A stretch of 64,000 nt of DNA from the NCBI GenBank assembly GCA_947503275.1, contig CANNCZ010000002.1, positions 1 through 64,000 of the forward strand, written 5' to 3'. A program made the translations under genes and the position numbers. Shown here piece after piece: positions 44,882 to 54,236 of the stretch. The notes beneath the pieces are model-generated. The model did not search any database. It saw only the letters and a program-made list of their open reading frames with translations, and was not told the DNA's origin. Source of the DNA: an uncultured Erythrobacter sp. GTDB taxonomy: Bacteria; Pseudomonadota; Alphaproteobacteria; Sphingomonadales; Sphingomonadaceae. Within the stretch, counting starts at the first letter, position 1. Each line of letters starts with the position of its first letter.

Positions 44882-45325
44882 ATGGGCGAAGACCCTACAC
44901 ATTCGATCAGTTCTGATGATCCATCATATTGGGCGCTTTGGGAATTGCAGCAAGGCAATACGGCTGCGAGTGCAGAGTTGTTGCTTAGCGGCGAGCCTTT
45001 ACACCCGCTCTTGCTCGCCGAGTTGGGCGACTTACTCCTAGGCGACCACGAAACCCATGAGCTACGCCTGCAGCGCAAGAAGCTTGGAGCGCCAAAGAAA
45101 AAGGCTAATCACCGGCGAGAACGAGAATTGCTGGAGTTTTACGAACAGTGTGAGCGGGACTACCCCAATGAGCAGAAGAAGGCTCTAATCGGGCGCACTG
45201 CGGACAAGTTCTATCCAGATGAAAAGAGCCCTGATCGCAAGGTCTATGATGCGCTCGAACGGGCGCGCTCGAGACGCGAGAACATGAAAAGAATGTTTGC
45301 GACGCACCTCTCTAGGGGGACTTAA
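44882..45325 (+). CDS. Hypothetical charged protein of island 2
   Basis: 147 residues from the ATG at 44882. The N-terminal part is acidic and leucine-rich (LLLSGEPLHPLLLAELGDLLLGDHETH), the C-terminal part basic and helical (RKKLGAPKKKANHRRERELLEFYEQCERDYPNEQKKALIGRTADKFY). It could bind nucleic acid; family not recognised. Confidence 0.6.
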   Translation: MGEDPTHSISSDDPSYWALWELQQGNTAASAELLLSGEPLHPLLLAELGDLLLGDHETHELRLQRKKLGAPKKKANHRRERELLEFYEQCERDYPNEQKKALIGRTADKFYPDEKSPDRKVYDALERARSRRENMKRMFATHLSRGT

Positions 45326-45440
45326 ATCTAGCCCCTCAGAATTTGGGAAAAAAGCGCCGACTTTCTCGCATGCACTAATTCACCCAAGCTCGAAATTGTG
45401 TGTATTTGGTTTTGCCGTCACTTACGGAAAAGGACGGCCA

Positions 45441-45647
45441 ATGAACGCCAAAGCAACACCCCCGCCTGAGCTATCGACCGCGATCAGCTACACCATCCTC
45501 GACGCCTGCAAAGTCACCGGCCTTGGCAAGTCAAAGCTTTATGAGCTCGCTAGCGCAGGAAAAATACGGCTGGTAAAAGTCGGGCGCCGCAGCCTGATTC
45601 CAGCAACGGATCTTCGCAATCTAGTCGAAGGGGAGTCCGCCCAATGA
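45441..45647 (+). CDS. Excisionase-like helix-turn-helix protein
   Basis: 68 residues from the ATG at 45441, after a GGA-rich site. The helix-turn-helix SYTILDACKVTGLGKSKLYELASAGKIRLVKVGRRSLIPATDLRNLVEG matches the MerR/AlpA-like excisionase family (binding domain 17). It overlaps the next gene by 4 bp (ATGA). Likely directs excision with the integrase at 40325 or regulates it. Confidence 0.8.
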   Translation: MNAKATPPPELSTAISYTILDACKVTGLGKSKLYELASAGKIRLVKVGRRSLIPATDLRNLVEGESAQ

Positions 45648-45982
45648 GCTCCCCTCCAGAAATGCGAAGCCCCGGCACTGGCAGCAACCAATCCGGGGCA
45701 AAGAGAACCTTTAACGCAGCAGCCTCTTGTAAGAACGAACATAGCCCAAGCGGCATGGGCTTACAACCGCCGACAGGCCCTCTCTCAACCTATCCCGGCA
45801 GTCCCGGTAGTAAAGGCCCCGATGGCACGTCTCAGGACGCCGCAAACGCCATAGCGGGGCGCGTGAGTGAACTTCGCAAACTTGGCCTTGTCGAGAGTAC
45901 CGGAGAGCGCCGCCGCAATCCCTCAGGTCAAAGCGCCGCCGTGCAGCGCATCACCTCGCTCGGATTAGAGGTGTTGAAATGA
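45644..45982 (+). CDS. Phage-type protein with C-terminal winged helix
   Basis: 112 residues. The first half is a Pro/Gly/Ser-rich segment; the second reads SQDAANAIAGRVSELRKLGLVESTGERRRNPSGQSAAVQRI, as in small phage DNA-binding winged-helix proteins. Starts and stops overlap both neighbours by 4 bp, so it is translated as part of the operon. Confidence 0.6.
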   Translation: MSSPPEMRSPGTGSNQSGAKRTFNAAASCKNEHSPSGMGLQPPTGPLSTYPGSPGSKGPDGTSQDAANAIAGRVSELRKLGLVESTGERRRNPSGQSAAVQRITSLGLEVLK

Positions 45983-46200
45983 GCCTCGAAACCATCACAA
46001 TAATGGCGCTCGCATCAGCTGAAGGCCTTACGGTTGTCTCTAAGGTCCATGAACGCGGGCAAGGATGGCCTGCCATCGGGAGCAGGCTCGACGGGCGCAC
46101 AATCCTTTGGTGCGCGCGCAAGGCGGCTGAGTGCCAAGCGGTCTTTCAAGTCCAGGTTGTGGGTGATGGCCAGCCGAGCTTTGAAGGTGGCGGCGAATGA
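45979..46200 (+). CDS. Small hypothetical protein of island 2
   Basis: 73 residues (MSLETITIMALASAEGLTVV, GRTILWCARKAAECQAVFQV). Overlaps neighbours by 4 bp at both ends. No family recognised. Confidence 0.55.
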   Translation: MSLETITIMALASAEGLTVVSKVHERGQGWPAIGSRLDGRTILWCARKAAECQAVFQVQVVGDGQPSFEGGGE

Positions 46201-47351
46201 GCTCCTTCCCCGACGATGGGTTGATCAGCCTACACCCAGATGGTGCGAGCGAAAAACAGATCATCGAGAGCCTGACTGCACTAGATCTTGTTGAGCTCTC
46301 CAAAGTCAAAGCACAGCCGCAAGCATTCGCGATCTCGGAGTTTGTGCCAGCCGGTGAAGTCACGCTTTTCACGGGCGCGGGGAGCACAGGCAAGAGCCTT
46401 TTGGGGCAACAGCTAGCAACCGCCGCGGCCGCCGGGATTGGTAGCCTAAATCTCGACATTGCCAAAGGCCCTGCGATCTATCTGACTTGCGAGGATGGGC
46501 CAAAGCAAATGCACTTCCGCCAAGAGTGGTTATGCAAGGGCCTCGGCATCGGAATGGCCAGCCTCGTAGGCAAGCTTCACCTTATCAGCCGTCGAGGCGA
46601 ATTGAGCAATGAGCTTGGCGTCGATGACAAGGGCGAAGGTCTCATCACCTCAAGCCTTTTTCAGCGTATCGAGCGCACAATAAGGGAAACCGGCGCGCGC
46701 CATGTTTGGCTCGACAACGTGGCGCATCTGTTTGCAGGCAATGAGAACGATAGAGGCGAAGTCACCCGCTTTGTGAACCTCTTGAACCGGCTGGCAGGCA
46801 ACACCGGCGCAGCAATCGTTTTGGTTGGCCATCCCAGCAAAGGCGATCACACCTATTCTGGCTCGACGGCTTGGCTCAATGCCGTTCGCTCTCAGTTTGT
46901 GATTGAGCACGATACGGAAACCGATGTGCGCACCCTTACGAACCCAAAGGCCAACTATGCGGCAAAGGGGCAGCAAAGGCGCTTTGTCTGGCTGGATGGT
47001 GTGTTTGTGCTCGAGGATGACTTGCCGCCCGATAAAGCGAAGGCTCTATTAGATACGGCCAAAGCGCATTCTGAGAATGAGGCTTTCCTGCAATGCTTGG
47101 CTGAGTTGACCCGGCAAAGGCGCGCGGTCTCTGACAGCAAGAACGCAACAAACTTCGCCCCGAAAGTCTTTGTTCGGATGAATGAGGGCAAGCCATTCGG
47201 CATGCAAGGTATGGAGCGCGCGCTTGATCGCCTTTATCGGCTCGACCGCATCGAAAAGGCTGAGCTCTGGAAGGGGCCAGATCGCAAGCCCGTGTTTGGT
47301 TTGCGGGAGGTGCGGGAAGGTTCAAATTCAGACTGTCTCGCAAGTGGTTAA
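46197..47351 (+). CDS. RepA-like AAA ATPase (AAA_25), replicative helicase type
   Basis: 384 residues. RecA-type core: PAGEVTLFTGAGSTGKSLLGQQL (Walker A GAGSTGKS), AIYLTCEDGPKQMHFR, HVWLDNVAHLF (Walker B) and GAAIVLVGHPSKG. This is the pattern of RSF1010 RepA-like hexameric helicases found in phages, plasmids and satellites. A C-terminal winged region (ALDRLYRLDRIEKAELWKG) follows. Two 24-bp direct repeats lie just past the gene and may be part of an origin. Confidence 0.85.
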   Translation: MSSFPDDGLISLHPDGASEKQIIESLTALDLVELSKVKAQPQAFAISEFVPAGEVTLFTGAGSTGKSLLGQQLATAAAAGIGSLNLDIAKGPAIYLTCEDGPKQMHFRQEWLCKGLGIGMASLVGKLHLISRRGELSNELGVDDKGEGLITSSLFQRIERTIRETGARHVWLDNVAHLFAGNENDRGEVTRFVNLLNRLAGNTGAAIVLVGHPSKGDHTYSGSTAWLNAVRSQFVIEHDTETDVRTLTNPKANYAAKGQQRRFVWLDGVFVLEDDLPPDKAKALLDTAKAHSENEAFLQCLAELTRQRRAVSDSKNATNFAPKVFVRMNEGKPFGMQGMERALDRLYRLDRIEKAELWKGPDRKPVFGLREVREGSNSDCLASG

Positions 47352-47440
47352 GTCATTGATTTTATTGCGGGGAGGTCTGCGGGATACTGTCCGCGTAAGG
47401 TGCGGGGAGGTTGCTCTTAAGTCATTGATTTTATTGCGGG
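47348..47440. repeat. 24-bp direct repeats after the RepA-like gene
   Basis: TTAAGTCATTGATTTTATTG followed by CGGG occurs at 47348-47371 and again at 47417-47440, exactly. GCGGGGAGGT also occurs at 47367 and 47402. The AT-rich repeat with GC-rich flanks next to a helicase gene is suggestive of iterons or of an origin. Confidence 0.6.
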
Positions 47441-47542
47441 TCGGTTTGTGCGGGAGTGTGTGTGTATATAAATATATATGGGCGGGGCCTTTAGCCCCCC
47501 GCCTGAATATTAGACTTGCGGGCCAATGCGGAGACAGAATTG

Positions 47543-47926
47543 ATGGAGGATGATTACGCCAAAACGCCGTACGAATATAAGGAACCGGACCAAGATGGTT
47601 GGCTCGGCTGTGTGCTTGTTCCTGTGGTGGTCGGACTGGCTGCTTATTGGGTCTTCTCAGACCCCGCACCCGAAACCGTGGCCGCGCGCGATGATGCACG
47701 TGAAATTCTTCGAGCTGAGCAGGCCGTGGCGGCTCGCCTGCGAGATCCAGCCAGCGCTAGCTTCATGGCCACACGGCTTGCGACAGGCGGCGCCGTCTGC
47801 GGGACAGTGAATGCTCGCAATGGATTTGGCGGCATGAGCGGAAACCAGCGATTCGTGGTCCAGTACGGCGTTGCGCTAATCGAGGGTGATGAAGACTTTG
47901 AGTCGGTCTATTCAGCCAATTGTTGA
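47543..47926 (+). CDS. Small membrane-anchored protein
   Basis: 127 residues from the ATG at 47543. One membrane helix at GWLGCVLVPVVVGLAAYWVF near residues 19-38, then DAREILRAEQAVAARLRDPASASFMATRLATGGAVCGTVNARNGFGG, ending in a Cys. The outer part matches small phage/element proteins of similar length (DPxSAxFxxxR..GxVCGxVNxxNxxGG). Function unknown. Confidence 0.7.
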   Translation: MEDDYAKTPYEYKEPDQDGWLGCVLVPVVVGLAAYWVFSDPAPETVAARDDAREILRAEQAVAARLRDPASASFMATRLATGGAVCGTVNARNGFGGMSGNQRFVVQYGVALIEGDEDFESVYSANC

Positions 47927-47953
47927 GTCCTCCAAAGCAAGAAGGGGTGAGTC

Positions 47954-48193
47954 TCAATCACCCCGCCAAGCCACAATATCGAAGCCCGATCCCGTCCAGT
48001 GCCACCATGTTTCCGAGGCACCCCGCGTCCGCCAATGGCTCGCAGGAAACTTGCCCGGCGCCATCCGAGTGCCATTGCGAAACATCACTGCGGGCATAGC
48101 GTCACCAGCGACCGGGCAACCAGCACCATCATGGGCGCGCCACCCGTCTGGCAAGGCAAGGTCTTTTGAAGGTGGAGAGCGACGGCGCGGCAT
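47954..48193 (-). CDS. Small phage-type protein (W-rich, FDIVAWR end)
   Basis: 79 residues. The pattern LPDGWRAHDGAGCPVAGDAM, VMFRNGTRM and the C-terminal WWHWTGSGFDIVAWRGD matches a recurring small phage family in which GxCPV and DIIAYR-like endings are conserved. Opposite strand to its neighbours. Role unknown; 440 bp of surrounding non-coding sequence shows nothing else. Confidence 0.6.
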   Translation of the reverse strand: MPRRRSPPSKDLALPDGWRAHDGAGCPVAGDAMPAVMFRNGTRMAPGKFPASHWRTRGASETWWHWTGSGFDIVAWRGD

Positions 48194-48366
48194 GGTGCAT
48201 CATCGCCCGCGCGGCTGGCCTATGCAACGCTTAAAGTAGCACTGAGTAGCCGTCCAAATTTAGATCTAAAGTAGATGCGAGTAGAAAGCAGGCCCGGTTG
48301 AAAAAAGTTGAAATGGAACCTCAGAAAACTTCAGATCGAACCTGAAAAAACCTTACTTTCGATGGC

Positions 48367-48669
48367 TCAAAACTGCCCTTTGTGACTGTACCAAAGCGCC
48401 TTGCCACTAGGGTCCACCATGATGACGTGATGCGTCATCGAATGGCCCACGCGGTCTAGCCATTGGTAGGCCGTGTTGCCATCCTTGGAAGCGGTCACAG
48501 CATTGGGTTTGCCGACGGCTTGAACAATCTCCGAGATTGGCTTGCCTGCCACGTCTCCCATGCTTGCAAAGTGCGCCGCGCGCTGATTGCTATAGAACGC
48601 GCCGCCGATGGCTGGAGCGACCACAAAGGCAACGATTGCCACAATAACCCAAATCCAAATATCGCCCAT
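48367..48669 (-). CDS. Small membrane-anchored protein
   Basis: 100 residues from the ATG at 48669. One N-terminal membrane helix (IWIWVIVAIVAFVVAPAIGGAF), then a soluble part SMGDVAGKPISEIVQAVGKPNAVTASKDGNTAYQWLDR resembling small SmpA/BamE-like folds, ending in a hydrophobic strand. No lipobox. Confidence 0.65.
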   Translation of the reverse strand: MGDIWIWVIVAIVAFVVAPAIGGAFYSNQRAAHFASMGDVAGKPISEIVQAVGKPNAVTASKDGNTAYQWLDRVGHSMTHHVIMVDPSGKALWYSHKGQF

Positions 48670-48993
48670 TTCGTTCACTGATTAAGCGCCAAATTTCCGG
48701 GCAAAGATGTTAACAAATGCGAAGGTTGAATAGCGCTTTTCCATTGTTAGCAATGTTGCTTCCCATTGCCGTGAATATTGCTCTCAAAACTGAGCGACAC
48801 CCCCTTTGAGCGGGCGATAACGCCAGCCGCGAACGATAAGACTACGGTAAGTCCCGCCGCTTCGGGCGGGGCGCACGGCAATGGTTGGGCGGCTGAGAAG
48901 CTGATCAGCCAACTATCAGGATAGATTTGGCGACTATGGACAGCTGCTGTTGGCACAGATTAGACCTACAGGGTGAATCACCCTGGGGGTATT

Positions 48994-50010
48994 ATGATTG
49001 GTTGGCTAGTCGCTTTTTGGAACGGTCTACCAAACTGGGCGCGGACGTTGGTGAAGCGCGCAGCGTTTTCGAGCCTACTTTTAGCGACTGTATCGTATGT
49101 TGCCACGCATTGGTATGCGATGACTTACGGAGCGAGGATACCTCTCGAAGGTGTACCGTTTCTTATTGCTCTGTCAGTCATAGCAAGCTTTTTACTGACT
49201 CTAATCTCACTATCGACTCTCATTTTGATTCCATTGGGAAAGAACTACGAATCGGTAGCTGCATATCGCGAACGGATATACAGTGGCGATAGAAGCATTG
49301 ATCATCCAGATGGTGCTCTGACGCGAATATACTTCGCAGCCATGCGCCAAGCTGAGATACTAATTCGAACAATGGCTTTCGTCTTGATCCTTATCGGCGT
49401 TGCTTTGGCAGCGGCTAGTGCATTTGTAGTCTACGCCGCCTGGGAAAGAGGATCTGCCATTAGCGCCGTGGACTGGTTTGTCATAGTTACTCCTCTGCCG
49501 GTTATCGCGTTTCTAGTTTTCGCTCTACTCAATCGTCTCACTATGAGATCGTTCGAACAGGCTAGCCTTCTGATTTATGTCGTATCAGTCACCGCTCTTG
49601 TCTTTGGAATGCTTGGTCCTCTCTTCGATCATGTGTTGAGAGCAACGCGATATGGTGGTGGGGTCGCCGTAGAGGTTTCGCTAAATGAAGGGCGCTCAGT
49701 TCAAGTCGGGAGTCTATTCCTAGTCTCATCTGACACAGTGACCTTGTGGAGCTGCGAAGATGATCGCTTCTATGAACTCAATGCCGATATTGTTGACCAT
49801 ATCGCGTACATGCCAAACCCAGTTTGGACGTTACCGGAACCCCGGAGCTGGTCTGAAATTACCATGGGAACGGCTGGAGAAGTCTGGCCTGCCTACAGGA
49901 TCGAAGCGAAGACATCATCGGGCTACGATCTGAGCGCTGATGAACTAGAGATCATTAGTCGGACTGAACGGATGATAGGAGCGTCGCAAGATATTGACAC
50001 TCGTTGCTAG
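48994..50010 (+). CDS. Multipass membrane protein
   Basis: 338 residues from the ATG at 48994. Five or six hydrophobic segments in the first 215 residues (LVAFWNG, FLIALSVIASFLLTLISLSTLILIPLG, TMAFVLILIGVALAAASAFVVYAAW, WFVIVTPLPVIAFLVFALL, LLIYVVSVTALVFGMLGPLF), then a soluble beta-rich domain of about 115 residues. No family recognised. Its low-GC codon use fits cargo of island 2. A defence or exclusion role is possible but unsupported. Confidence 0.65.
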   Translation: MIGWLVAFWNGLPNWARTLVKRAAFSSLLLATVSYVATHWYAMTYGARIPLEGVPFLIALSVIASFLLTLISLSTLILIPLGKNYESVAAYRERIYSGDRSIDHPDGALTRIYFAAMRQAEILIRTMAFVLILIGVALAAASAFVVYAAWERGSAISAVDWFVIVTPLPVIAFLVFALLNRLTMRSFEQASLLIYVVSVTALVFGMLGPLFDHVLRATRYGGGVAVEVSLNEGRSVQVGSLFLVSSDTVTLWSCEDDRFYELNADIVDHIAYMPNPVWTLPEPRSWSEITMGTAGEVWPAYRIEAKTSSGYDLSADELEIISRTERMIGASQDIDTRC

Positions 50011-50075
50011 AGTGCATGCATCGGCTGCACTGCAACAGAAAACCCCGGTTTGGCATCAGCCTCCCCGGGGCAAAC

Positions 50076-50177
50076 TCAAGCGAAAATAAGAGCGATTAGC
50101 CAAACAATTGCCCAAAAGCAGTTACCGACATTCACCTTTACTTCGACCGCCACAGTTTTCTTGCACTTAGTTGCCAT
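50076..50177 (-). CDS. Possible 33-residue membrane peptide
   Basis: ATG at 50177 with AGGAG seven bases ahead. Basic N-terminus (MATKCKKTVAVEVKVNVG) then a hydrophobic end, NCFWAIVWLIALIFA. It lies in an otherwise empty 760-bp stretch (50011-50770) near the right end of island 2. The good ribosome site is the main argument. Confidence 0.4.
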   Translation of the reverse strand: MATKCKKTVAVEVKVNVGNCFWAIVWLIALIFA

Positions 50178-50770
50178 TGAATGGCTCCTAAGGCCGCAAG
50201 CGCTCGCAGCCCATAAGGGATACGAAAAGCTTCTAGTGCAACCATTGAGGCAAGGTTGCCAGCAATTGCCCCACCTTTCTAGAGCGTCCTCTAAACCAGG
50301 CAGCATCATGGAATCCCAACCGCAGGCCTCGGCGAAGAACGTCCGACTGGAGGTCGCTACGGGTCGCCCCCTTTAGGAGGGTGATGTACGAACACTTCCC
50401 AGTGGGCTGGCTTTCCACACCAGCTCTATCTGTGTTCGCTGAGAGAATGAGTGAACAAGCCTCTGGAGCCTAGCCCTGAGCTGGGCTTTACCAACACATC
50501 TGAACGCGAATTAGCTGATCTCTAGCCAGTCTTAATGACCCATGACGTCAGTGTAAGTGCGATCAAACTGGGAAATGCGCTCCGAAAGCGCAAAGCGAAT
50601 CCGATTCAATGATCTGACACACACTTTGGTCATATCAAGATAACTAGCCTGCATTAGTCCTGTTTCCGTCTTTGGGTGTTCTCAGAGGGATCTACCCAGT
50701 GATGATTAGTACACCTTTTGACACATCTATCTCGCCGGATGTCAGCTAGACATGTATTTCTGCGGCTAAA

Positions 50771-50860
50771 TGGCGGAGACGGTGGGATTCGAACCCACGA
50801 AAGAGTTGCCCCTTTACACACTTTCCAGGCGTGCGCCTTCGACCACTCGGCCACGTCTCC
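50771..50860 (-). tRNA. tRNA-Ser (GGA)
   Basis: 90 nt including the encoded CCA. Acceptor GGAGACG pairs with CGTCTCC, discriminator G; anticodon loop CTGGAAA gives GGA; a long variable arm and the T loop GGTTCGAATCC are visible. The 3' end serves as attachment site for island 2. Confidence 0.95.
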
Positions 50861-50943
50861 GCATGCCCTTTTCGGGCAGACCCGGGCGGATAGACGCAAG
50901 CTCCCCCTTTCGCAAGCGGCTTGAGGGTGGCAGATAAGCCAAT

Positions 50944-52041
50944 ATGAAAAAACTGCTTCTGACTGCCGCCTGCGCCTTTGCGCTCACCCTGCCCGCTCAT
51001 GCCCAGACCGAGGCACCCGAGGAGCCAGCTGAAGCGCCCTCGCCCAATGAGATTGTGAACTCCGCTCCGCAAGAAGAGTGGATTGCGATTGCGGCGGAGG
51101 ACTTGCTGGTCATGACCCTCGCGCCAGACCGTGATGGCAATGAACGCACGGTCATCCTGCAATTGATGCCAGCCCCGTTCAGCCAAGGTTGGGTGGCAAA
51201 CATCCGCACCCTCGCCCGAGCTGAATGGTATGACGGCATCAGCGTGAACCGCGTGCAAGACAATTACGTCGTCCAATGGGGCGATCCCGGGCACGATAAT
51301 CCTGAAAGCGGAGAGGTGGAGACCAAGCCGCTGCCTCAGGGTTTGCGGGTGATGGGAGAGGAGGAATACTTCACCACGAACGGAATACTCTCCGAAAGTC
51401 TGATCCAGCAAATGACCGGTGTTGATATCAGCGAAGCTTCAAAAGAAGATATCACTGACGCGCTCGCAAAACTCGGGCGCTCTGGTTTTAGAGCAACTCG
51501 AGAACTCCTTGATCAGAGTATTGGGGTAGATCGGTACTCAGTAAGAGCTATGCTCTATTTTGGTTGGCCACTTGCTCATGACGGCGAGGTACCCGCATCT
51601 AATGTTTGGCCCGTCCATTGCTACGGCATGGTTGGCGTGGGTCGCTCCTACTCCCCCGACACCGGCTCAGGCGCGGAGCTTTACACCGTCATCGGCCATG
51701 CGCCGCGGCATCTGGATCGCAACATTGCGCTGGTGGGCCGCATTATCAGCGGGATGGAGCATCTGTCTTCTTTGCCGCGTGGGTCAGGCGCTTTGGGCTT
51801 TTACACCGAAGAGCAAGCGGACCTGCGCACCCCCATCCAATCCATCCGGGTTGCCAGTGACTTGCCCGACACCGAGCGTCCGCAATTCGAATACCTCTCC
51901 ACCGAAGGCGCGACCTTTGCCGCTTATGCTGAGGCGCGCGCCAATCGCCGTGATCCGTTCTTTATTGTGCCCGCAGGCGGGGCGGATATCTGCAATATTC
52001 CGGTGCCCGTGCGCGCGGTCGATGCTTCGGGCGACGAGTGA
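50944..52041 (+). CDS. Periplasmic cyclophilin-type peptidyl-prolyl isomerase
   Basis: 365 residues with signal peptide ending AHAQ. The cyclophilin core is split: VILQLMPAPFSQGWVANIRTLARAEWYDGISVNRVQDNYVVQWGDP opens it, and YGMVGVGRSYSPDTGSGAELYTVIGHAPRHLDRNIALVGRIISGMEHLSSL closes it. Between them lies a segment of about 90 residues that partly looks foreign and has a lower GC content (51400-51600). Alphaproteobacterial homologs usually have a shorter loop. Folding role in the periplasm. Confidence 0.8.
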   Translation: MKKLLLTAACAFALTLPAHAQTEAPEEPAEAPSPNEIVNSAPQEEWIAIAAEDLLVMTLAPDRDGNERTVILQLMPAPFSQGWVANIRTLARAEWYDGISVNRVQDNYVVQWGDPGHDNPESGEVETKPLPQGLRVMGEEEYFTTNGILSESLIQQMTGVDISEASKEDITDALAKLGRSGFRATRELLDQSIGVDRYSVRAMLYFGWPLAHDGEVPASNVWPVHCYGMVGVGRSYSPDTGSGAELYTVIGHAPRHLDRNIALVGRIISGMEHLSSLPRGSGALGFYTEEQADLRTPIQSIRVASDLPDTERPQFEYLSTEGATFAAYAEARANRRDPFFIVPAGGADICNIPVPVRAVDASGDE

Positions 52042-52385
52042 GCGACACGCATAACAATACCGTTTCAGCCACGCTCCCGCTGAAGCGGTGGGTGGGTGAT
52101 GGCGCGACCTATCACTTGGTAACCTTCACCGATGAAGCCGCCGAGGCGCTGTCTATGCATGCGACCTTGCACCGGCTCGAATTTGGGCGGCAGCGCGGGT
52201 TTGGCTCGGTCAAAGTCATGGCGCAGATTGGCGCGACGTCTTGGAAAAGCTCGGTCTTCCCGCAGAATATCGATGGCGATGCGAAGAACGGCAAACACTG
52301 GGTGCTGTTGGTGAGCAAGAAGGTTATGCGAAAAGAGGACCTTGCGCCCGGTGATCCGATTGATGTCGAGGTGACCCCGATCTAA
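52038..52385 (+). CDS. DUF1905 family protein
   Basis: 115 residues from a GTG that overlaps the previous stop (GTGA). LPLKRWVGDGATYHLVTF, RQRGFGSVKVMAQIGATSWKSSVFPQ, WVLLVSKKVMRKEDLAPGDPIDVEV match DUF1905. Function not known. Convergent with the chemotaxis gene, whose stop follows directly. Confidence 0.85.
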   Translation: MSDTHNNTVSATLPLKRWVGDGATYHLVTFTDEAAEALSMHATLHRLEFGRQRGFGSVKVMAQIGATSWKSSVFPQNIDGDAKNGKHWVLLVSKKVMRKEDLAPGDPIDVEVTPI

Positions 52386-54236
52386 TCACGCCGCTTTCAC
52401 TCCGGTATCGCGCGTTTCCAGATCGCGCGCTGACCGGCGCACATCGTGAATGAAATCAGTGGCTTTGATGCGCAGTTCATCCGCGTGAGAGCCTAAGGCC
52501 TGCGCCCCGCCGACCACATCATCTGCTGCTGTCCCAGTTGCCTCACTGGATGATCTCAGCAGCCCGAGACGCGAGCTAACCTGCGCGGAATCGCCGGCAA
52601 GCTTATCAATATTGCGCGCAAGATCCGTGGCGGAGACCGATTGCTGATCAACCGCGCTGGCGATCATCACGGCGGTCTGTTCCAATTCTCCAATGCGTCT
52701 GACAATCGTGGTGAGGTCGTCTGCGCTTGATTGCGTGGAGTTTTGCATCGCCGATATCTTGTCCGTCACCGAATTGGCCGCATTGCTGGTTTGCATCGCC
52801 AGCTCTTTCACCTCGCTCGCCACCACTGCGAAACCGCGTCCCGCCTCGCCGCCGCGCGCGGCCTCTATCGAGGCGTTGAGGGCAAGCAGATTGGTGCGCT
52901 GAGCAATCGTTTGGATCAATTCAACAATCGCGCCCACTTCAATCGCGGCCTGCGACAGGTCAGTCATTTTGGTGTTGGCTTCATCCACCATGTCACTCGC
53001 CCCTCGCGCCAATTCTGCAGAAGCCGAGGCCTGACGGCTGATCTCACCAATCGACAGCGCAAATTCGTCTGTCGCGGCGGCGGCGGCTTGGACGTTATCG
53101 GTAGAGCTCTGCATCGCCTCGCTCGCGCTGCCTGCTTGCTCGCTGGACCCGGCGGCCAAACTGACCATTTCGCGCGAGGTGGATTTCAGCTGGCTCGATG
53201 CAGCGGAGACCGCAGTGATCAAATCGCCGACTGATACTTCGAATGCGTCGGCCAAACCTTCAAGCAGCTGGCTTTTTTCGTTCCGCAAGTCGCGCATTTG
53301 TTCAGCCACCAATTGCTGTTGAGCCAGCTGAGTTTCTGCATCGTGCGCACGAGCATCGTTCAATTTGCGCAATTCGAAGGAGCTGCTGCGAAACACGGCG
53401 AGCGAGCGGGCCATATCGCCAATTTCATCCCGGCGATCACCGCCGGGAATGGGCGAACTAACGTCACCATCGGCCAATTTCTTCATCGCGCCTGCAATGT
53501 CCGTGATCTGGCCCACAACATGCGCGATCATCGCCCGCACACCGATTGCCGAAACGGCGATGGCGGCCAATGTCAGAGCGACACATAATGCAAAGCTCAA
53601 CACGATCCCGTCGATCAGATCGTTAATCGATTTCACCGCGTGGCGGGTCAGGAGTTTGAAAGTCGCATCAAGGTTGCTGGCGCATTGCCGCGCCTGTGCT
53701 TGCAATCGGGCAAAGGTTTGAGGCGATGCATCCAGGGTAAGCTGTTCAACCTCCCTTGCTTTGATCGCGATAATGTCCCGCTCTTTTATCATCGCCGCGA
53801 TGGTCGCATCGGGATAACGCCCGCTGCCCAGCTCTATCGCTTCGTTCATCTTGTCGTGCGCGCGCTTCACGTTCGTTACCGCGGCTGTCAGGTACGCCTC
53901 GTTCCCTTGCGCTTTGGCGTCTGACAATTCGCGGGCCACTTGCGACATAGCCAGCGCCGCCTGCCCCACGCGGACTTCGGCTGCGACACGCTCTGAATGG
54001 TTGACACCAGCGATGCCGAAATAGGCGAATTGGCCGAGCAGAATGCCCGCGACCAAAAACGGCAATAGCGCTGCGCCAAAAACGACAGAGCGCAATTTGG
54101 CGCTGAGTGACCAGTCTTTGAATATTTGAAAGAGCCCCGCGCCTTTACCGGACATAATCTCGTCATCCGCCCTGTCGTCATCCGCACCGCCGCCATCCAC
54201 GCCGGGCGCCTTAAAGCTGTGATTGAGAATGCTCAT
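52386..54236 (-). CDS. Methyl-accepting chemotaxis protein
   Basis: About 616 residues from an ATG at 54236; an ATG further upstream is possible. Two membrane helices flank a periplasmic helical domain ([21 protein letters not shown] and [21 protein letters not shown]), followed by HAMP ([19 protein letters not shown]) and the signalling hairpin ([35 protein letters not shown]). No CheB/CheR pentapeptide at the C-terminus. Ligand unknown. Confidence 0.9.
   Translation of the reverse strand: MSILNHSFKAPGVDGGGADDDRADDEIMSGKGAGLFQIFKDWSLSAKLRSVVFGAALLPFLVAGILLGQFAYFGIAGVNHSERVAAEVRVGQAALAMSQVARELSDAKAQGNEAYLTAAVTNVKRAHDKMNEAIELGSGRYPDATIAAMIKERDIIAIKAREVEQLTLDASPQTFARLQAQARQCASNLDATFKLLTRHAVKSINDLIDGIVLSFALCVALTLAAIAVSAIGVRAMIAHVVGQITDIAGAMKKLADGDVSSPIPGGDRRDEIGDMARSLAVFRSSSFELRKLNDARAHDAETQLAQQQLVAEQMRDLRNEKSQLLEGLADAFEVSVGDLITAVSAASSQLKSTSREMVSLAAGSSEQAGSASEAMQSSTDNVQAAAAATDEFALSIGEISRQASASAELARGASDMVDEANTKMTDLSQAAIEVGAIVELIQTIAQRTNLLALNASIEAARGGEAGRGFAVVASEVKELAMQTSNAANSVTDKISAMQNSTQSSADDLTTIVRRIGELEQTAVMIASAVDQQSVSATDLARNIDKLAGDSAQVSSRLGLLRSSSEATGTAADDVVGGAQALGSHADELRIKATDFIHDVRRSARDLETRDTGVKAA

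Larger units (their letters stand above)
40150..50784. mobile_element. Island 2: integrative element at tRNA-Ser(GGA)
   Basis: The 14 bases TGGCGGAGACGGTG at 50771-50784 are the 3' end of tRNA-Ser (reverse strand) and recur exactly at 40150-40163. The P4-type integrase gene begins 160 bp inside the far end. Cargo includes XRE and ImmA/IrrE regulators, an excisionase-like protein, a RepA-like helicase and small phage-type genes. The size is 10.6 kb. No capsid, tail or conjugation gene is seen, so it resembles a phage satellite or small integrative element. Confidence 0.7.

Noticed and set aside
48845..48875. GC-rich hairpin (CCCGCC/GGGCGG) as a terminator
   Set aside because: No T-run on either strand and no gene end close by.
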